From: Siphonodentalium dalli | Taxonomy: Eukaryota; Mollusca; Scaphopoda; Gadilida; Siphonodentaliidae | Length of the DNA: 64,000 bases | Assembly: GCA_032622095.1 (NCBI GenBank) | Contig: CP136065.1 | Coordinates: forward strand, 220,359,771-220,423,770 | Direction of reading: 5' to 3' | Part shown: positions 32,437 through 46,703 of the stretch, in pieces | Layout of the letters: every line of letters begins with the position of its first letter | Position numbering within the stretch: position 1 is the stretch's first letter | Notes under the pieces: generated by a model | What the model was told of the DNA's origin: nothing | Seen by the model: only the letters and a program-made list of their open reading frames with translations | Databases searched by the model: none | Program-made: the position numbers and the translations under genes

Positions 32437-33901
32437 CAGGCCTCAGCTCACAAGGCGACTCGGGCGAGATTGTCGCCTTACTGTCGCTGACTTCGCCCTA
32501 TCGTCGCTCTAAGGTGAAATCGAAGTCGCATTCAATTTTAGGGCGAATTATTATTTATTTTTTTTCTTTATTTTTTTTCTAGTTTTTTTCCCGGACATGT
32601 CTGGACATGTCCGTATATAGATGAATTGTGGCGGCCATCCCAAAAAGAAACAGACGATGCAGAGCCAAAGACCCAAGTGTTTAAAATAAAAAAATAAAAT
32701 ATGACCTATTGTTTTGTGTTGTTATTCCGTCGCCTTTGTGCCCTTTGCGGTAATGAATGTTAATCACGAATGTTTTGACACGCTGAAAACACGATGAGAT
32801 GTTCGCATCTGTGTTGTTACTGATCATCGTGAGTGTCACAAATAAATGTTTTAATTAACTTAAAAGACCGCCGTCCCGCTTTTCAGATATAAAACAATAT
32901 ACGACATTATCAGAGTATGTACCAGGCGCTTCGGAAGTTCGTTTCGGTAACGCGTCAGACTTTTTGAAGAGACCGTGTCGGACTTTTTGAAGAGACCGAC
33001 TTCCGTAAATAAAATAATGTCAAGTTTATTGCTTTAATCGGATTATACCAGTGATGTTGGCATTAATTAAGGGAGGCCATTAATTAATAAAAGCTTTTGC
33101 AACTCCTTTGTTAGTTAGTCCTTATTGTTTATTTTAGCGGACACCCACATTACAGCCGTGACCAACTTAAAAAGTTACATGCATCATGATTCAGACTGTA
33201 CAAACGTATCTTCCAAGCTGCAGTCTAGGTTACATTGAAGTAATTATTTCCCATAGGCCTCAGTGTTAACATATAATGGCCTGCAGCCCTGACTATCCAA
33301 AAATTGTGATAAATGAGTACACGGTCACCGGAATTGGCATCTGCGCAAAGTTTCTGCATGAAAAAAATCATATCGTCGAGCATGGAATGTACCTTTAAAT
33401 TTGGGATTTATAATCGAGAGTCAGAATTGCATGAAAAAAATATTGACATTTTTTACCTCACACCAAAAAAATTAAATCTAGGAACCACGTGCTTTACAAT
33501 GTGCCAATGTTTTGTTTGGAGTCTGAAATTTCAAGAGGAGTGATTGCATGTATTTTATATGTTTAAATATCGAATCTACTATTAACCAACCAGAGCCCAG
33601 AATTTTTTTAATTCTCTCCTGCATCTTGGTCCAAAATCCGTTGGAGGGCGCTACCAATCGAATTACTTCACTGTAACCTAAATCTAGGAAATAATACTAC
33701 TTTCATTTAGTTAAAAAAGTAACTATTACTGTAACTTGATAATTGTCTTGCTTAAATGATAGCTACACAAAACATTTCCAAAAATTTTAAATGTATAATA
33801 ACAATTAATTAAGCTAATTTCAGATAAAGTCAAATTTTTTTAGTTTTATTTGTTATTTTATCTTTTTAAATTTTTTATTGTCAGATGTTATAAAATAAAG
33901 G
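32437..33901. mobile_element. 1.46-kb insertion (copy 4)
   Basis: Same borders and duplication as in copy 2. Confidence 0.72.
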
Positions 33902-35266
33902 CCAGAGGGTGAATTTAGTGACTCTATTCCGCATAGTGTGCTATCATCACTAAATTCACTCTCTGGGGACCTCATTCTGCTTAGGCCTCATCTTCTCTGG
34001 AAAGTTACTTTATTATCAAATTCCAAATTTGAATGTACGATTCTATGTTGAAAAAGGGCAATAACTTTGCAAAAATTAGTCCCACCAAACTCAAAATTGC
34101 AGGTGCGCAGGTTCCCATGCTGGTTAACATCTGGGCCAAGTTTTTAAACTTTTTACTGGAACATGGCTTGGACAAAAGATGCATCCCAGGATGTACGATT
34201 CTATGTTGAAAAAGAGCAATAACTCCGCCAAAATGAGTCTATTGCAAGTCTGTTCGTACTAAAACCAGCTAAGATATTGGAATAGCGGGATGCTTGTTTT
34301 AGTACGAGAATGTCCCAGGGTTGGTGGCGGGAAGGGGCTAATTCTATAAATGAGCAGAACTGTGTGATGTAAGTGAGGCATACCATTACCCAATGAATAT
34401 TCCAAAATTCTTACATTGGCTCAAAATAAATAAAACTAGCTGATGTTTCCAACTTCATCTGGGCTATTTAGGGATTTCTTTGCAACAAACATGCCTATAT
34501 GAGCATATATGAGCGAGGACACAGTCGCACGTGAAATTTGACCTGCCCATATTGTTCCCGGGATCAAATAGGCCTACATACCAAATTTGAGTCGGATCGA
34601 TCGAAGTCCAGAAACATGCCTATATAAGCATATATGAGCAAGGTCAAGGACATGGTTGCACATGAAATAGGATCCACCCATATTGTTCCCTGGATCAAAG
34701 TACGCCTACATACCAAATTTGAGTCGGATTCTAGTGAGAAACAGTTGCAAGTGCTAGACATGAGCATGCACACATAAAATCCATCAGAATTAAAGATACT
34801 CAATCCGATTTGATGGTCCCCATATAATCAGATTCCAACAACAACAACATTTTTAGAAATGCCGCTTCGGTTATCAGAATCAATTAATTGCCCAAAAATA
34901 ATGCTAACCACTGTCAACTATAGTATAAAATTGCCTGAAACGTGTTATTTATCAACATGTTGGTCGATGAAATTTTGCCTTATTATCAACACAAAGCCTC
35001 TTGATTTTAGAGTTATCCATCTTCATCCGCAATTTGGTCCGAGACGGTCAACTCTTTACTGGGCTACTATAAATCTCGATGGTGAAAAATAATTTATTTC
35101 AAAAATCGATATATAATAACTCTGAGGTGGGTTCCTCGACTTGAATCAAATATTTTTTACCCCCGAATCCAAATACATAGTAATTGAGGGGCCCTTAATC
35201 GGATTGTGTTGTGGGTAACAGTACATGTTTTTATATAGGATATAAAATATTTTGTATGAAAAACAT

Positions 35267-35809
35267 TTAAAAAGAAAGTTTAATAATGTTTGAATGATAA
35301 AATTGATATAATCCATTAAATAAGTCAAATAAATGGTCCATTTTAAAGCAACACAGAGTTATTAAGCACCAGAGAACATAACTTCCAGCAAACATCACAC
35401 AAGTCACAGTAATAAATCTCTTTATCCGTGTATAGCCTCTATGTTCTGAAGAATGCACACACATAGGAACTGTTTCATTTTGCTTGTCACTAACATTTGA
35501 GAATTTGAAAACTTTGTAAGAATTGTTGATAACTTTGATTGACAGTTCCGTAGGATCCATTTCTTTTGCCCATGCAGCGAACTTGAGAAATGCAGGTAAT
35601 CCACACGGTTCACTCCTCCTATCTGTTTTATCGTGAAGACTGCGAGCTTCGGGTGTTGTTTTAAAGTGTTCCTTTTCAGCGTTTTTGTATTTAGGCATTA
35701 ACAATGTTATCCGACTTCCTAGAAGTAGTTGATCATCTGGAATCAATTTCACACATTTCCGACTGTAAGTTCCAAAATAACCTGAAAAAATTGTGAAGGG
35801 ATTATGCAA
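35267..35809 (-). CDS. Terminal exon of a predicted membrane protein, copy 4
   Basis: Predicted protein identical to copy 1. Likely acceptor at 35781. Confidence 0.55.
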   Translation of the reverse strand: MHNPFTIFSGYFGTYSRKCVKLIPDDQLLLGSRITLLMPKYKNAEKEHFKTTPEARSLHDKTDRRSEPCGLPAFLKFAAWAKEMDPTELSIKVINNSYKVFKFSNVSDKQNETVPMCVHSSEHRGYTRIKRFITVTCVMFAGSYVLWCLITLCCFKMDHLFDLFNGLYQFYHSNIIKLSF

Positions 35810-36120
35810 TTATTAGTGATTAGTGTTCAATATTAATATTTAATGAATGCTGCCAGATCAACCAGTAATTGGGCAAATATTTCCTGTATGATAAATGAAA
35901 CATGAATAACTGATTGAAAGAAAGAAAGTGTCTATACTCTTGCGATTACATTTTCTCTAAATTTTGTTTAATTTTTAACGTTCAAAGATGTATTCAGGGT
36001 GCCAAACTATTTTTTACAAGTTTACAATTGGAATTCCATATGCAACGTCAGCCGCGTCGGTGAATATATCTGCAAATATACTGAGTATTTTTATATTAAG
36101 TACTGTACTCGTAGCAGTAA

Positions 36121-36521
36121 TTAACCCTTTACCCAACAAACCGGCCAAAAACGGCCAAATAAAGCTGCAACAGCCTAAATTATCTTGGGTCTGTCTCAAT
36201 AAAACCATACAAATATGGATATCATTGGAACCGGCTCATTGACCACATTGTGATGGTTACAGTTATGCCCTGTGCCAATGCATTCTCTTATATATGCGAG
36301 TCGACCATAGGTCGCCTCGCATATATAAGAGAATGCATTGGCCTAAAAAAAAAACTTTTTTTAACACTTTTTACCATTTTTTCTTACATTCTTTAACAAT
36401 TTTATAATTTTTAATGTGTTAAGCCAATGCATTCTCTTATATATGCGAGGCGACCTATGGTCGACTCGCATATATAAGAGAATGCATTGGCACAGGACCC
36501 TTCTGTTGGGTAAAGGGTTAA
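36121..36521. mobile_element. TTAA MITE at array junction 4/5
   Basis: Same element and same flanks as 22070-22470. Confidence 0.82.
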
Positions 36522-37082
36522 CTTCAAACCTCTCATTTTCTTCCTTATTATTTCCCCCAAATGTTAACATGATACAAATTTTTGGCTTTCTTTAGGGTAT
36601 TAAATTAAACTGTTTCTTATCAATGTTTATGTATTTGGGCATTAAATTTATATGTGTGCCTTAATACCAAACATGACGCACATCCGACTTTGACCAATTA
36701 TGAACATAAGGTCATGAGCGACTCCTGGAAAGCAGCTTCTTAATCTTACTTACCCTTAATTCCCATGTGTTCCAACCAAATTTGTAACATGATAAGTCGA
36801 TCAGGTATACTATTCTTACTTTCCCTTAATTCCCATGAGTTCCAACCAAATTTACATGATAAGTGGATATACCATTATTACTTACCCTTAATTCCCATGT
36901 GTTCCAACCAATTTACATCATAAGTAGGTATACCATTCCACTGTTTCGAATAACTCACCATGTCACAACTATGCAAGTTCCATGTCTGCAAGTTTAGGAG
37001 AGATGTGGGCACATTGGTAATTGCAACACAGCAAGTCTGAGTTTAGTGTGCCTGTCATTTGCAGAATGAGGTCCCCCAGAGG

Positions 37083-38547
37083 CAGGCCTCAGCTCACAAG
37101 GCGACTCGGGCGAGATTGTCGCCTTACTGTCGCTGACTTCGCCCTATCGTCGCTCTAAGGTGAAATCGAAGTCGCATTCAATTTTAGGGCGAATTATTAT
37201 TTATTTTTTTTCTTTATTTTTTTTCTAGTTTTTTTCCCGGACATGTCTGGACATGTCCGTATATAGATGAATTGTGGCGGCCATCCCAAAAAGAAACAGA
37301 CGATGCAGAGCCAAAGACCCAAGTGTTTAAAATAAAAAAATAAAATATGACCTATTGTTTTGTGTTGTTATTCCGTCGCCTTTGTGCCCTTTGCGGTAAT
37401 GAATGTTAATCACGAATGTTTTGACACGCTGAAAACACGATGAGATGTTCGCATCTGTGTTGTTACTGATCATCGTGAGTGTCACAAATAAATGTTTTAA
37501 TTAACTTAAAAGACCGCCGTCCCGCTTTTCAGATATAAAACAATATACGACATTATCAGAGTATGTACCAGGCGCTTCGGAAGTTCGTTTCGGTAACGCG
37601 TCAGACTTTTTGAAGAGACCGTGTCGGACTTTTTGAAGAGACCGACTTCCGTAAATAAAATAATGTCAAGTTTATTGCTTTAATCGGATTATACCAGTGA
37701 TGTTGGCATTAATTAAGGGAGGCCATTAATTAATAAAAGCTTTTGCAACTCCTTTGTTAGTTAGTCCTTATTGTTTATTTTAGCGGACACCCACATTACA
37801 GCCGTGACCAACTTAAAAAGTTACATGCATCATGATTCAGACTGTACAAACGTATCTTCCAAGCTGCAGTCTAGGTTACATTGAAGTAATTATTTCCCAT
37901 AGGCCTCAGTGTTAACATATAATGGCCTGCAGCCCTGACTATCCAAAAATTGTGATAAATGAGTACACGGTCACCGGAATTGGCATCTGCGCAAAGTTTC
38001 TGCATGAAAAAAATCATATCGTCGAGCATGGAATGTACCTTTAAATTTGGGATTTATAATCGAGAGTCAGAATTGCATGAAAAAAATATTGACATTTTTT
38101 ACCTCACACCAAAAAAATTAAATCTAGGAACCACGTGCTTTACAATGTGCCAATGTTTTGTTTGGAGTCTGAAATTTCAAGAGGAGTGATTGCATGTATT
38201 TTATATGTTTAAATATCGAATCTACTATTAACCAACCAGAGCCCAGAATTTTTTTAATTCTCTCCTGCATCTTGGTCCAAAATCCGTTGGAGGGCGCTAC
38301 CAATCGAATTACTTCACTGTAACCTAAATCTAGGAAATAATACTACTTTCATTTAGTTAAAAAAGTAACTATTACTGTAACTTGATAATTGTCTTGCTTA
38401 AATGATAGCTACACAAAACATTTCCAAAAATTTTAAATGTATAATAACAATTAATTAAGCTAATTTCAGATAAAGTCAAATTTTTTTAGTTTTATTTGTT
38501 ATTTTATCTTTTTAAATTTTTTATTGTCAGATGTTATAAAATAAAGG
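37083..38547. mobile_element. 1.46-kb insertion (copy 5)
   Basis: Same borders and duplication as in copy 2. Confidence 0.72.
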
Positions 38548-40131
38548 CCAGAGGGTGAATTTAGTGACTCTATTCCGCATAGTGTGCTATCATCACTAAA
38601 TTCACTCTCTGGGGACCTCATTCTGCTTAGGCCTCATCTTCTCTGGAAAGTTACTTTATTATCAAATTCCAAATTTGAATGTACGATTCTATGTTGAAAA
38701 AGGGCAATAACTTTGCAAAAATTAGTCCCACCAAACTCAAAATTGCAGGTGCGCAGGTTCCCATGCTGGTTAACATCTGGGCCAAGTTTTTAAACTTTTT
38801 ACTGGAACATGGCTTGGACAAAAGATGCATCCCAGGATGTACGATTCTATGTTGAAAAAGAGCAATAACTCCGCCAAAATGAGTCTATTGCAAGTCTGTT
38901 CGTACTAAAACCAGCTAAGATATTGGAATAGCGGGATGTTTGTTTTAGTACGAGAATGTCCCAGGGTTGGTGGCGGGAAGGGGCTAATTCTATAAATGAG
39001 CAGAACTGTGTGATGTAAGTGAGGCATACCATTACCCAATGAATATTCCAAAATTCTTACATTGGCTCAAAATAAATAAAACTAGCTGATGTTTCCAACT
39101 TCATCTGGGCTATTTAGGGATTTCTTTGCAACAAACATGCCTATATGAGCATATATGAGCGAGGACACAGTCGCACGTGAAATTTGACCTGCCCATATTG
39201 TTCCCGGGATCAAATAGGCCTACATACCAAATTTGAGTCGGATCGATCGAAGTCCAGAAACATGCCTATATAAGCATATATGAGCAAGGTCAAGGACATG
39301 GTTGCACATGAAATAGGATCCACCCATATTGTTCCCTGGATCAAAGTACGCCTACATACCAAATTTGAGTCGGATTGGTCAAGCAGTTTTTGAGTCTATA
39401 ACACACATACACACACACACACACACACATACATACATACAGACAGACAGAAGTTCATAAATATATAATAGAAGATATAGAAAATGTAAGTCCCTTATAA
39501 GTTGTGGTTGATGAATAATATTAGCTATTCTGCATTCTATACATTGAAAACTAACAACTTGGTTAATTGTTACTATTGAATTGAAAGAACCAATTCTAGT
39601 GAGAAACAGTTGCAAGTGCTAGACATGAGCATGCACACATAAAATCCATCAGAATTAAAGATACTCAATCCGATTTGATGGTCCCCATATAATCAGATTC
39701 CAACAACAACAACATTTTTAGAAATGCCGCTTCGGTTATCAGAATCAATTAATTGCCCAAAAATAATGCTAACCACTGTCAACTATAGTATAAAATTGCC
39801 TGAAACGTGTTATTTATCAACATGTTGGTCGATGAAATTTTGCCTTATTATCAACACAAAGCCTCTTGATTTTAGAGTTATCCATCTTAATCCGCAATTT
39901 GGTCCGAGACGGTCAACTCTTTACTGGGCTACTATAAATCTCGATGGTGAAAAATAATTTATTTCAAAAATCGATATATAATAACTCTGAGGTGGGTTCC
40001 TCGACTTGAATCAAATATTTTTTACCCCCGAATCCAAATACATAGTAATTGAGGGGCCCTTAATCGGATTGTGTTGTGGGTAACAGTACATGTTTTTATA
40101 TAGGATATAAAATATTTTGTATGAAAAACAT

Positions 40132-40674
40132 TTAAAAAGAAAGTTTAATAATGTTTGAATGATAAAATTGATATAATCCATTAAATAAGTCAAATAAATG
40201 GTCCATTTTAAAGCAACACAGAGTTATTAAGCACCAGAGAACATAACTTCCAGCAAACATCACACAAGTCACAGTAATAAATCTCTTTATCCGTGTATAG
40301 CCTCTATGTTCTGAAGAATGCACACACATAGGAACTGTTTCATTTTGCTTGTCACTAACATTTGAGAATTTGAAAACTTTGTAAGAATTGTTGATAACTT
40401 TGATTGACAGTTCCGTAGGATCCATTTCTTTTGCCCATGCAGCGAACTTGAGAAATGCAGGTAATCCACACGGTTCACTCCTCCTATCTGTTTTATCGTG
40501 AAGACTGCGAGCTTCGGGTGTTGTTTTAAAGTGTTCCTTTTCAGCGTTTTTGTATTTAGGCATTAACAATGTTATCCGACTTCCTAGAAGTAGTTGATCA
40601 TCTGGAATCAATTTCACACATTTCCGACTGTAAGTTCCAAAATAACCTGAAAAAATTGTGAAGGGATTATGCAA
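40132..40674 (-). CDS. Terminal exon of a predicted membrane protein, copy 5
   Basis: Predicted protein identical to copy 1. Likely acceptor at 40646. Confidence 0.55.
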   Translation of the reverse strand: MHNPFTIFSGYFGTYSRKCVKLIPDDQLLLGSRITLLMPKYKNAEKEHFKTTPEARSLHDKTDRRSEPCGLPAFLKFAAWAKEMDPTELSIKVINNSYKVFKFSNVSDKQNETVPMCVHSSEHRGYTRIKRFITVTCVMFAGSYVLWCLITLCCFKMDHLFDLFNGLYQFYHSNIIKLSF

Positions 40675-40985
40675 TTATTAGTGATTAGTGTTCAATATTA
40701 ATATTTAATGAATGCTGCCAGATCAACCAGTAATTGGGCAAATATTTCCTGTATGATAAATGAAACATGAATAACTGATTGAAAGAAAGAAAGTGTCTAT
40801 ACTCTTGCGATTACATTTTCTCTAAATTTTGTTTAATTTTTAACGTTCAAAGATGTATTCAGGGTGCCAAACTATTTTTTACAAGTTTACAATTGGAATT
40901 CCATATGCAACGTCAGCCGCGTCGGTGAATATATCTGCAAATATACTGAGTATTTTTATATTAAGTACTGTACTCGTAGCAGTAA

Positions 40986-41386
40986 TTAACCCTTTACCCA
41001 ACAAACCGGCCAAAAACGGCCAAATAAAGCTGCAACAGCCTAAATTATCTTGGGTCTGTCTCAATAAAACCATACAAATATGGATATCATTGGAACCGGC
41101 TCATTGACCACATTGTGATGGTTACAGTTATGCCCTGTGCCAATGCATTCTCTTATATATGCGAGTCGACCATAGGTCGCCTCGCATATATAAGAGAATG
41201 CATTGGCCTAAAAAAAAAACTTTTTTTAACACTTTTTACCATTTTTTCTTACATTCTTTAACAATTTTATAATTTTTAATGTGTTAAGCCAATGCATTCT
41301 CTTATATATGCGAGGCGACCTATGGTCGACTCGCATATATAAGAGAATGCATTGGCACAGGACCCTTCTGTTGTGTAAAGGGTTAA
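40986..41386. mobile_element. TTAA MITE at array junction 5/6
   Basis: Same element and flanks. One substitution inside the right TIR ('ttgtgtaaag' for 'ttgggtaaag'). Confidence 0.82.
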
Positions 41387-41947
41387 CTTCAAACCTCTCA
41401 TTTTCTTCCTTATTATTTCCCCCAAATGTTAACATGATACAAATTTTTGGCTTTCTTTAGGGTATTAAATTAAACTGTTTCTTATCAATGTTTATGTATT
41501 TGGGCATTAAATTTATATGTGTGCCTTAATACCAAACATGACGCACATCCGACTTTGACCAATTATGAACATAAGGTCATGAGCGACTCCTGGAAAGCAG
41601 CTTCTTAATCTTACTTACCCTTAATTCCCATGTGTTCCAACCAAATTTGTAACATGATAAGTCGATCAGGTATACTATTCTTACTTTCCCTTAATTCCCA
41701 TGAGTTCCAACCAAATTTACATGATAAGTGGATATACCATTATTACTTACCCTTAATTCCCATGTGTTCCAACCAATTTACATCATAAGTAGGTATACCA
41801 TTCCACTGTTTCGAATAACTCACCATGTCACAACTATGCAAGTTCCATGTCTGCAAGTTTAGGAGAGATGTGGGCACATTGGTAATTGCAACACAGCAAG
41901 TCTGAGTTTAGTGTGCCTGTCATTTGCAGAATGAGGTCCCCCAGAGG

Positions 41948-43412
41948 CAGGCCTCAGCTCACAAGGCGACTCGGGCGAGATTGTCGCCTTACTGTCGCTG
42001 ACTTCGCCCTATCGTCGCTCTAAGGTGAAATCGAAGTCGCATTCAATTTTAGGGCGAATTATTATTTATTTTTTTTCTTTATTTTTTTTCTAGTTTTTTT
42101 CCCGGACATGTCTGGACATGTCCGTATATAGATGAATTGTGGCGGCCATCCCAAAAAGAAACAGACGATGCAGAGCCAAAGACCCAAGTGTTTAAAATAA
42201 AAAAATAAAATATGACCTATTGTTTTGTGTTGTTATTCCGTCGCCTTTGTGCCCTTTGCGGTAATGAATGTTAATCACGAATGTTTTGACACGCTGAAAA
42301 CACGATGAGATGTTCGCATCTGTGTTGTTACTGATCATCGTGAGTGTCACAAATAAATGTTTTAATTAACTTAAAAGACCGCCGTCCCGCTTTTCAGATA
42401 TAAAACAATATACGACATTATCAGAGTATGTACCAGGCGCTTCGGAAGTTCGTTTCGGTAACGCGTCAGACTTTTTGAAGAGACCGTGTCGGACTTTTTG
42501 AAGAGACCGACTTCCGTAAATAAAATAATGTCAAGTTTATTGCTTTAATCGGATTATACCAGTGATGTTGGCATTAATTAAGGGAGGCCATTAATTAATA
42601 AAAGCTTTTGCAACTCCTTTGTTAGTTAGTCCTTATTGTTTATTTTAGCGGACACCCACATTACAGCCGTGACCAACTTAAAAAGTTACATGCATCATGA
42701 TTCAGACTGTACAAACGTATCTTCCAAGCTGCAGTCTAGGTTACATTGAAGTAATTATTTCCCATAGGCCTCAGTGTTAACATATAATGGCCTGCAGCCC
42801 TGACTATCCAAAAATTGTGATAAATGAGTACACGGTCACCGGAATTGGCATCTGCGCAAAGTTTCTGCATGAAAAAAATCATATCGTCGAGCATGGAATG
42901 TACCTTTAAATTTGGGATTTATAATCGAGAGTCAGAATTGCATGAAAAAAATATTGACATTTTTTACCTCACACCAAAAAAATTAAATCTAGGAACCACG
43001 TGCTTTACAATGTGCCAATGTTTTGTTTGGAGTCTGAAATTTCAAGAGGAGTGATTGCATGTATTTTATATGTTTAAATATCGAATCTACTATTAACCAA
43101 CCAGAGCCCAGAATTTTTTTAATTCTCTCCTGCATCTTGGTCCAAAATCCGTTGGAGGGCGCTACCAATCGAATTACTTCACTGTAACCTAAATCTAGGA
43201 AATAATACTACTTTCATTTAGTTAAAAAAGTAACTATTACTGTAACTTGATAATTGTCTTGCTTAAATGATAGCTACACAAAACATTTCCAAAAATTTTA
43301 AATGTATAATAACAATTAATTAAGCTAATTTCAGATAAAGTCAAATTTTTTTAGTTTTATTTGTTATTTTATCTTTTTAAATTTTTTATTGTCAGATGTT
43401 ATAAAATAAAGG
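41948..43412. mobile_element. 1.46-kb insertion (copy 6)
   Basis: Same borders and duplication as in copy 2. Confidence 0.72.
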
Positions 43413-44887
43413 CCAGAGGGTGAATTTAGTGACTCTATTCCGCATAGTGTGCTATCATCACTAAATTCACTCTCTGGGGACCTCATTCTGCTTAGGCCTC
43501 ATCTTCTCTGGAAAGTTACTTTATTATCAAATTCCAAATTTGAATGTACGATTCTATGTTGAAAAAGGGCAATAACTTTGCAAAAATTAGTCCCACCAAA
43601 CTCAAAATTGCAGGTGCGCAGGCAATAACTCCGCCAAAATGAGTCTATTGCAAGTCTGTTCGTACTAAAACCAGCTAAGATATTGGAATAGCGGGATGCT
43701 TGTTTTAGTACGAGAATGTCCCAGGGTTGGTGGCGGGAAGGGGCTAATTCTATAAATGAGCAGAACTGTGTGATGTAAGTGAGGCATACCATTACCCAAT
43801 GAATATTCCAAAATTCTTACATTGGCTCAAAATAAATAAAACTAGCTGATGTTTCCAACTTCATCTGGGCTATTTAGGGATTTCTTTGCAACAAACATGC
43901 CTATATGAGCATATATGAGCGAGGACACAGTCGCACGTGAAATTTGACCTGCCCATATTGTTCCCGGGATCAAATAGGCCTACATACCAAATTTGAGTCG
44001 GATCGATCGAAGTCCAGAAACATGCCTATATAAGCATATATGAGCAAGGTCAAGGACATGGTTGCACATGAAATAGGATCCACCCATATTGTTCCCTGGA
44101 TCAAAGTACGCCTACATACCAAATTTGAGTCGGATTGGTCAAGCAGTTTTTGAGTCTATAACACACATACACACACACACACACATACATACATACAGAC
44201 AGACAGAAGTTCATAAATATATAATAGAAGATATAGAAAATGTAAGTCCCTTATAAGTTGTGGTTGATGAATAATATTAGCTATTCTGCATTCTATACAT
44301 TGAAAACTAACAACTTGGTTAATTGTTACTATTGAATTGAAAGAACCAATTCTAGTGAGAAACAGTTGCAAGTGCTAGACATGAGCATGCACACATAAAA
44401 TCCATCAGAATTAAAGATACTCAATCCGATTTGATGGTCCCCATATAATCAGATTCCAACAACAACAACATTTTTAGAAATGCCGCTTCGGTTATCAGAA
44501 TCAATTAATTGCCCAAAAATAATGCTAACCACTGTCAACTATAGTATAAAATTGCCTGAAACGTGTTATTTATCAACATGTTGGTCGATGAAATTTTGCC
44601 TTATTATCAACACAAAGCCTCTTGATTTTAGAGTTATCCATCTTCATCCGCAATTTGGTCCGAGACGGTCAACTCTTTACTGGGCTACTATAAATCTCGA
44701 TGGTGAAAAATAATTTATTTCAAAAATCGATATATAATAACTCTGAGGTGGGTTCCTCGACTTGAATCAAATATTTTTTACCCCCGAATCCAAATACATA
44801 GTAATTGAGGGGCCCTTAATCGGATTGTGTTGTGGGTAACAGTACATGTTTTTATATAGGATATAAAATATTTTGTATGAAAAACAT

Positions 44888-45430
44888 TTAAAAAGAAAGT
44901 TTAATAATGTTTGAATGATAAAATTGATATAATCCATTAAATAAGTCAAATAAATGGTCCATTTTAAAGCAACACAGAGTTATTAAGCACCAGAGAACAT
45001 AACTTCCAGCAAACATCACACAAGTCACAGTAATAAATCTCTTTATCCGTGTATAGCCTCTATGTTCTGAAGAATGCACACACATAGGAACTGTTTCATT
45101 TTGCTTGTCACTAACATTTGAGAATTTGAAAACTTTGTAAGAATTGTTGATAACTTTGATTGACAGTTCCGTAGGATCCATTTCTTTTGCCCATGCAGCG
45201 AACTTGAGAAATGCAGGTAATCCACACGGTTCACTCCTCCTATCTGTTTTATCGTGAAGACTGCGAGCTTCGGGTGTTGTTTTAAAGTGTTCCTTTTCAG
45301 CGTTTTTGTATTTAGGCATTAACAATGTTATCCGACTTCCTAGAAGTAGTTGATCATCTGGAATCAATTTCACACATTTCCGACTGTAAGTTCCAAAATA
45401 ACCTGAAAAAATTGTGAAGGGATTATGCAA
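44888..45430 (-). CDS. Terminal exon of a predicted membrane protein, copy 6
   Basis: Predicted protein identical to copy 1. Likely acceptor at 45402. Confidence 0.55.
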   Translation of the reverse strand: MHNPFTIFSGYFGTYSRKCVKLIPDDQLLLGSRITLLMPKYKNAEKEHFKTTPEARSLHDKTDRRSEPCGLPAFLKFAAWAKEMDPTELSIKVINNSYKVFKFSNVSDKQNETVPMCVHSSEHRGYTRIKRFITVTCVMFAGSYVLWCLITLCCFKMDHLFDLFNGLYQFYHSNIIKLSF

Positions 45431-45741
45431 TTATTAGTGATTAGTGTTCAATATTAATATTTAATGAATGCTGCCAGATCAACCAGTAATTGGGCAAATA
45501 TTTCCTGTATGATAAATGAAACATGAATAACTGATTGAAAGAAAGAAAGTGTCTATACTCTTGCGATTACATTTTCTCTAAATTTTGTTTAATTTTTAAC
45601 GTTCAAAGATGTATTCAGGGTGCCAAACTATTTTTTACAAGTTTACAATTGGAATTCCATATGCAACGTCAGCCGCGTCGGTGAATATATCTGCAAATAT
45701 ACTGAGTATTTTTATATTAAGTACTGTACTCGTAGCAGTAA

Positions 45742-46142
45742 TTAACCCTTTACCCAACAAACCGGCCAAAAACGGCCAAATAAAGCTGCAACAGCCTAAA
45801 TTATCTTGGGTCTGTCTCAATAAAACCATACAAATATGGATATCATTGGAACCGGCTCATTGACCACATTGTGATGGTTACAGTTATGCCCTGTGCCAAT
45901 GCATTCTCTTATATATGCGAGTCGACCATAGGTCGCCTCGCATATATAAGAGAATGCATTGGCCTAAAAACAAAACTTTTTTTAACACTTTTTACCATTT
46001 TTTCTTACATTCTTTAACAATTTTATAATTTTTAATGTGTTAAGCCAATGCATTCTCTTATATATGCGAGGCGACCTATGGTCGACTCGCATATATAAGA
46101 GAATGCATTGGCACAGGACCCTTCTGTTGGGTAAAGGGTTAA
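45742..46142. mobile_element. TTAA MITE at array junction 6/7
   Basis: Same element and same flanks as 22070-22470. Confidence 0.82.
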
Positions 46143-46703
46143 CTTCAAACCTCTCATTTTCTTCCTTATTATTTCCCCCAAATGTTAACATGATACAAAT
46201 TTTTGGCTTTCTTTAGGGTATTAAATTAAACTGTTTCTTATCAATGTTTATGTATTTGGGCATTAAATTTATGTGTGTGCCTTAATACCAAACATGACGC
46301 ACATCCGACTTTGACCAATTATGAACATAAGGTCATGAGCGACTCCTGGAAAGCAGCTTCTTAATCTTACTTACCCTTAATTCCCATGTGTTCCAACCAA
46401 ATTTGTAACATGATAAGTCGATCAGGTATACTATTCTTACTTTCCCTTAATTCCCATGAGTTCCAACCAAATTTACATGATAAGTGGATATACCATTATT
46501 ACTTACCCTTAATTCCCATGTGTTCCAACCAATTTACATCATAAGTAGGTATACCATTCCACTGTTTCGAATAACTCACCATGTCACAACTATGCAAGTT
46601 CCATGTCTGCAAGTTTAGGAGAGATGTGGGCACATTGGTAATTGCAACACAGCAAGTCTGAGTTTAGTGTGCCTGTCATTTGCAGAATGAGGTCCCCCAG
46701 AGG

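Larger units (their letters stand above)
31876..36521. repeat. Array copy 4
   Basis: 4646 bp. The 105-bp segment is present; the 219-bp segment is deleted (junction ~34730) with the same breakpoints as copy 2. Allele KQASR/HLHPQ. Confidence 0.93.
36522..41386. repeat. Array copy 5 (full-length type)
   Basis: 4865 bp, no deletions. CA tract from 39402. Allele KQTSR/HLNPQ. Private change 'ttgtgtaaag' in the right MITE end (~41371-41380). Confidence 0.93.
41387..46142. repeat. Array copy 6
   Basis: 4756 bp. 105-bp deletion (junction ~43621). CA tract present from 44162 and the shortest of all copies (4 bases shorter than copy 3). Allele KQASR/HLHPQ. Confidence 0.93.
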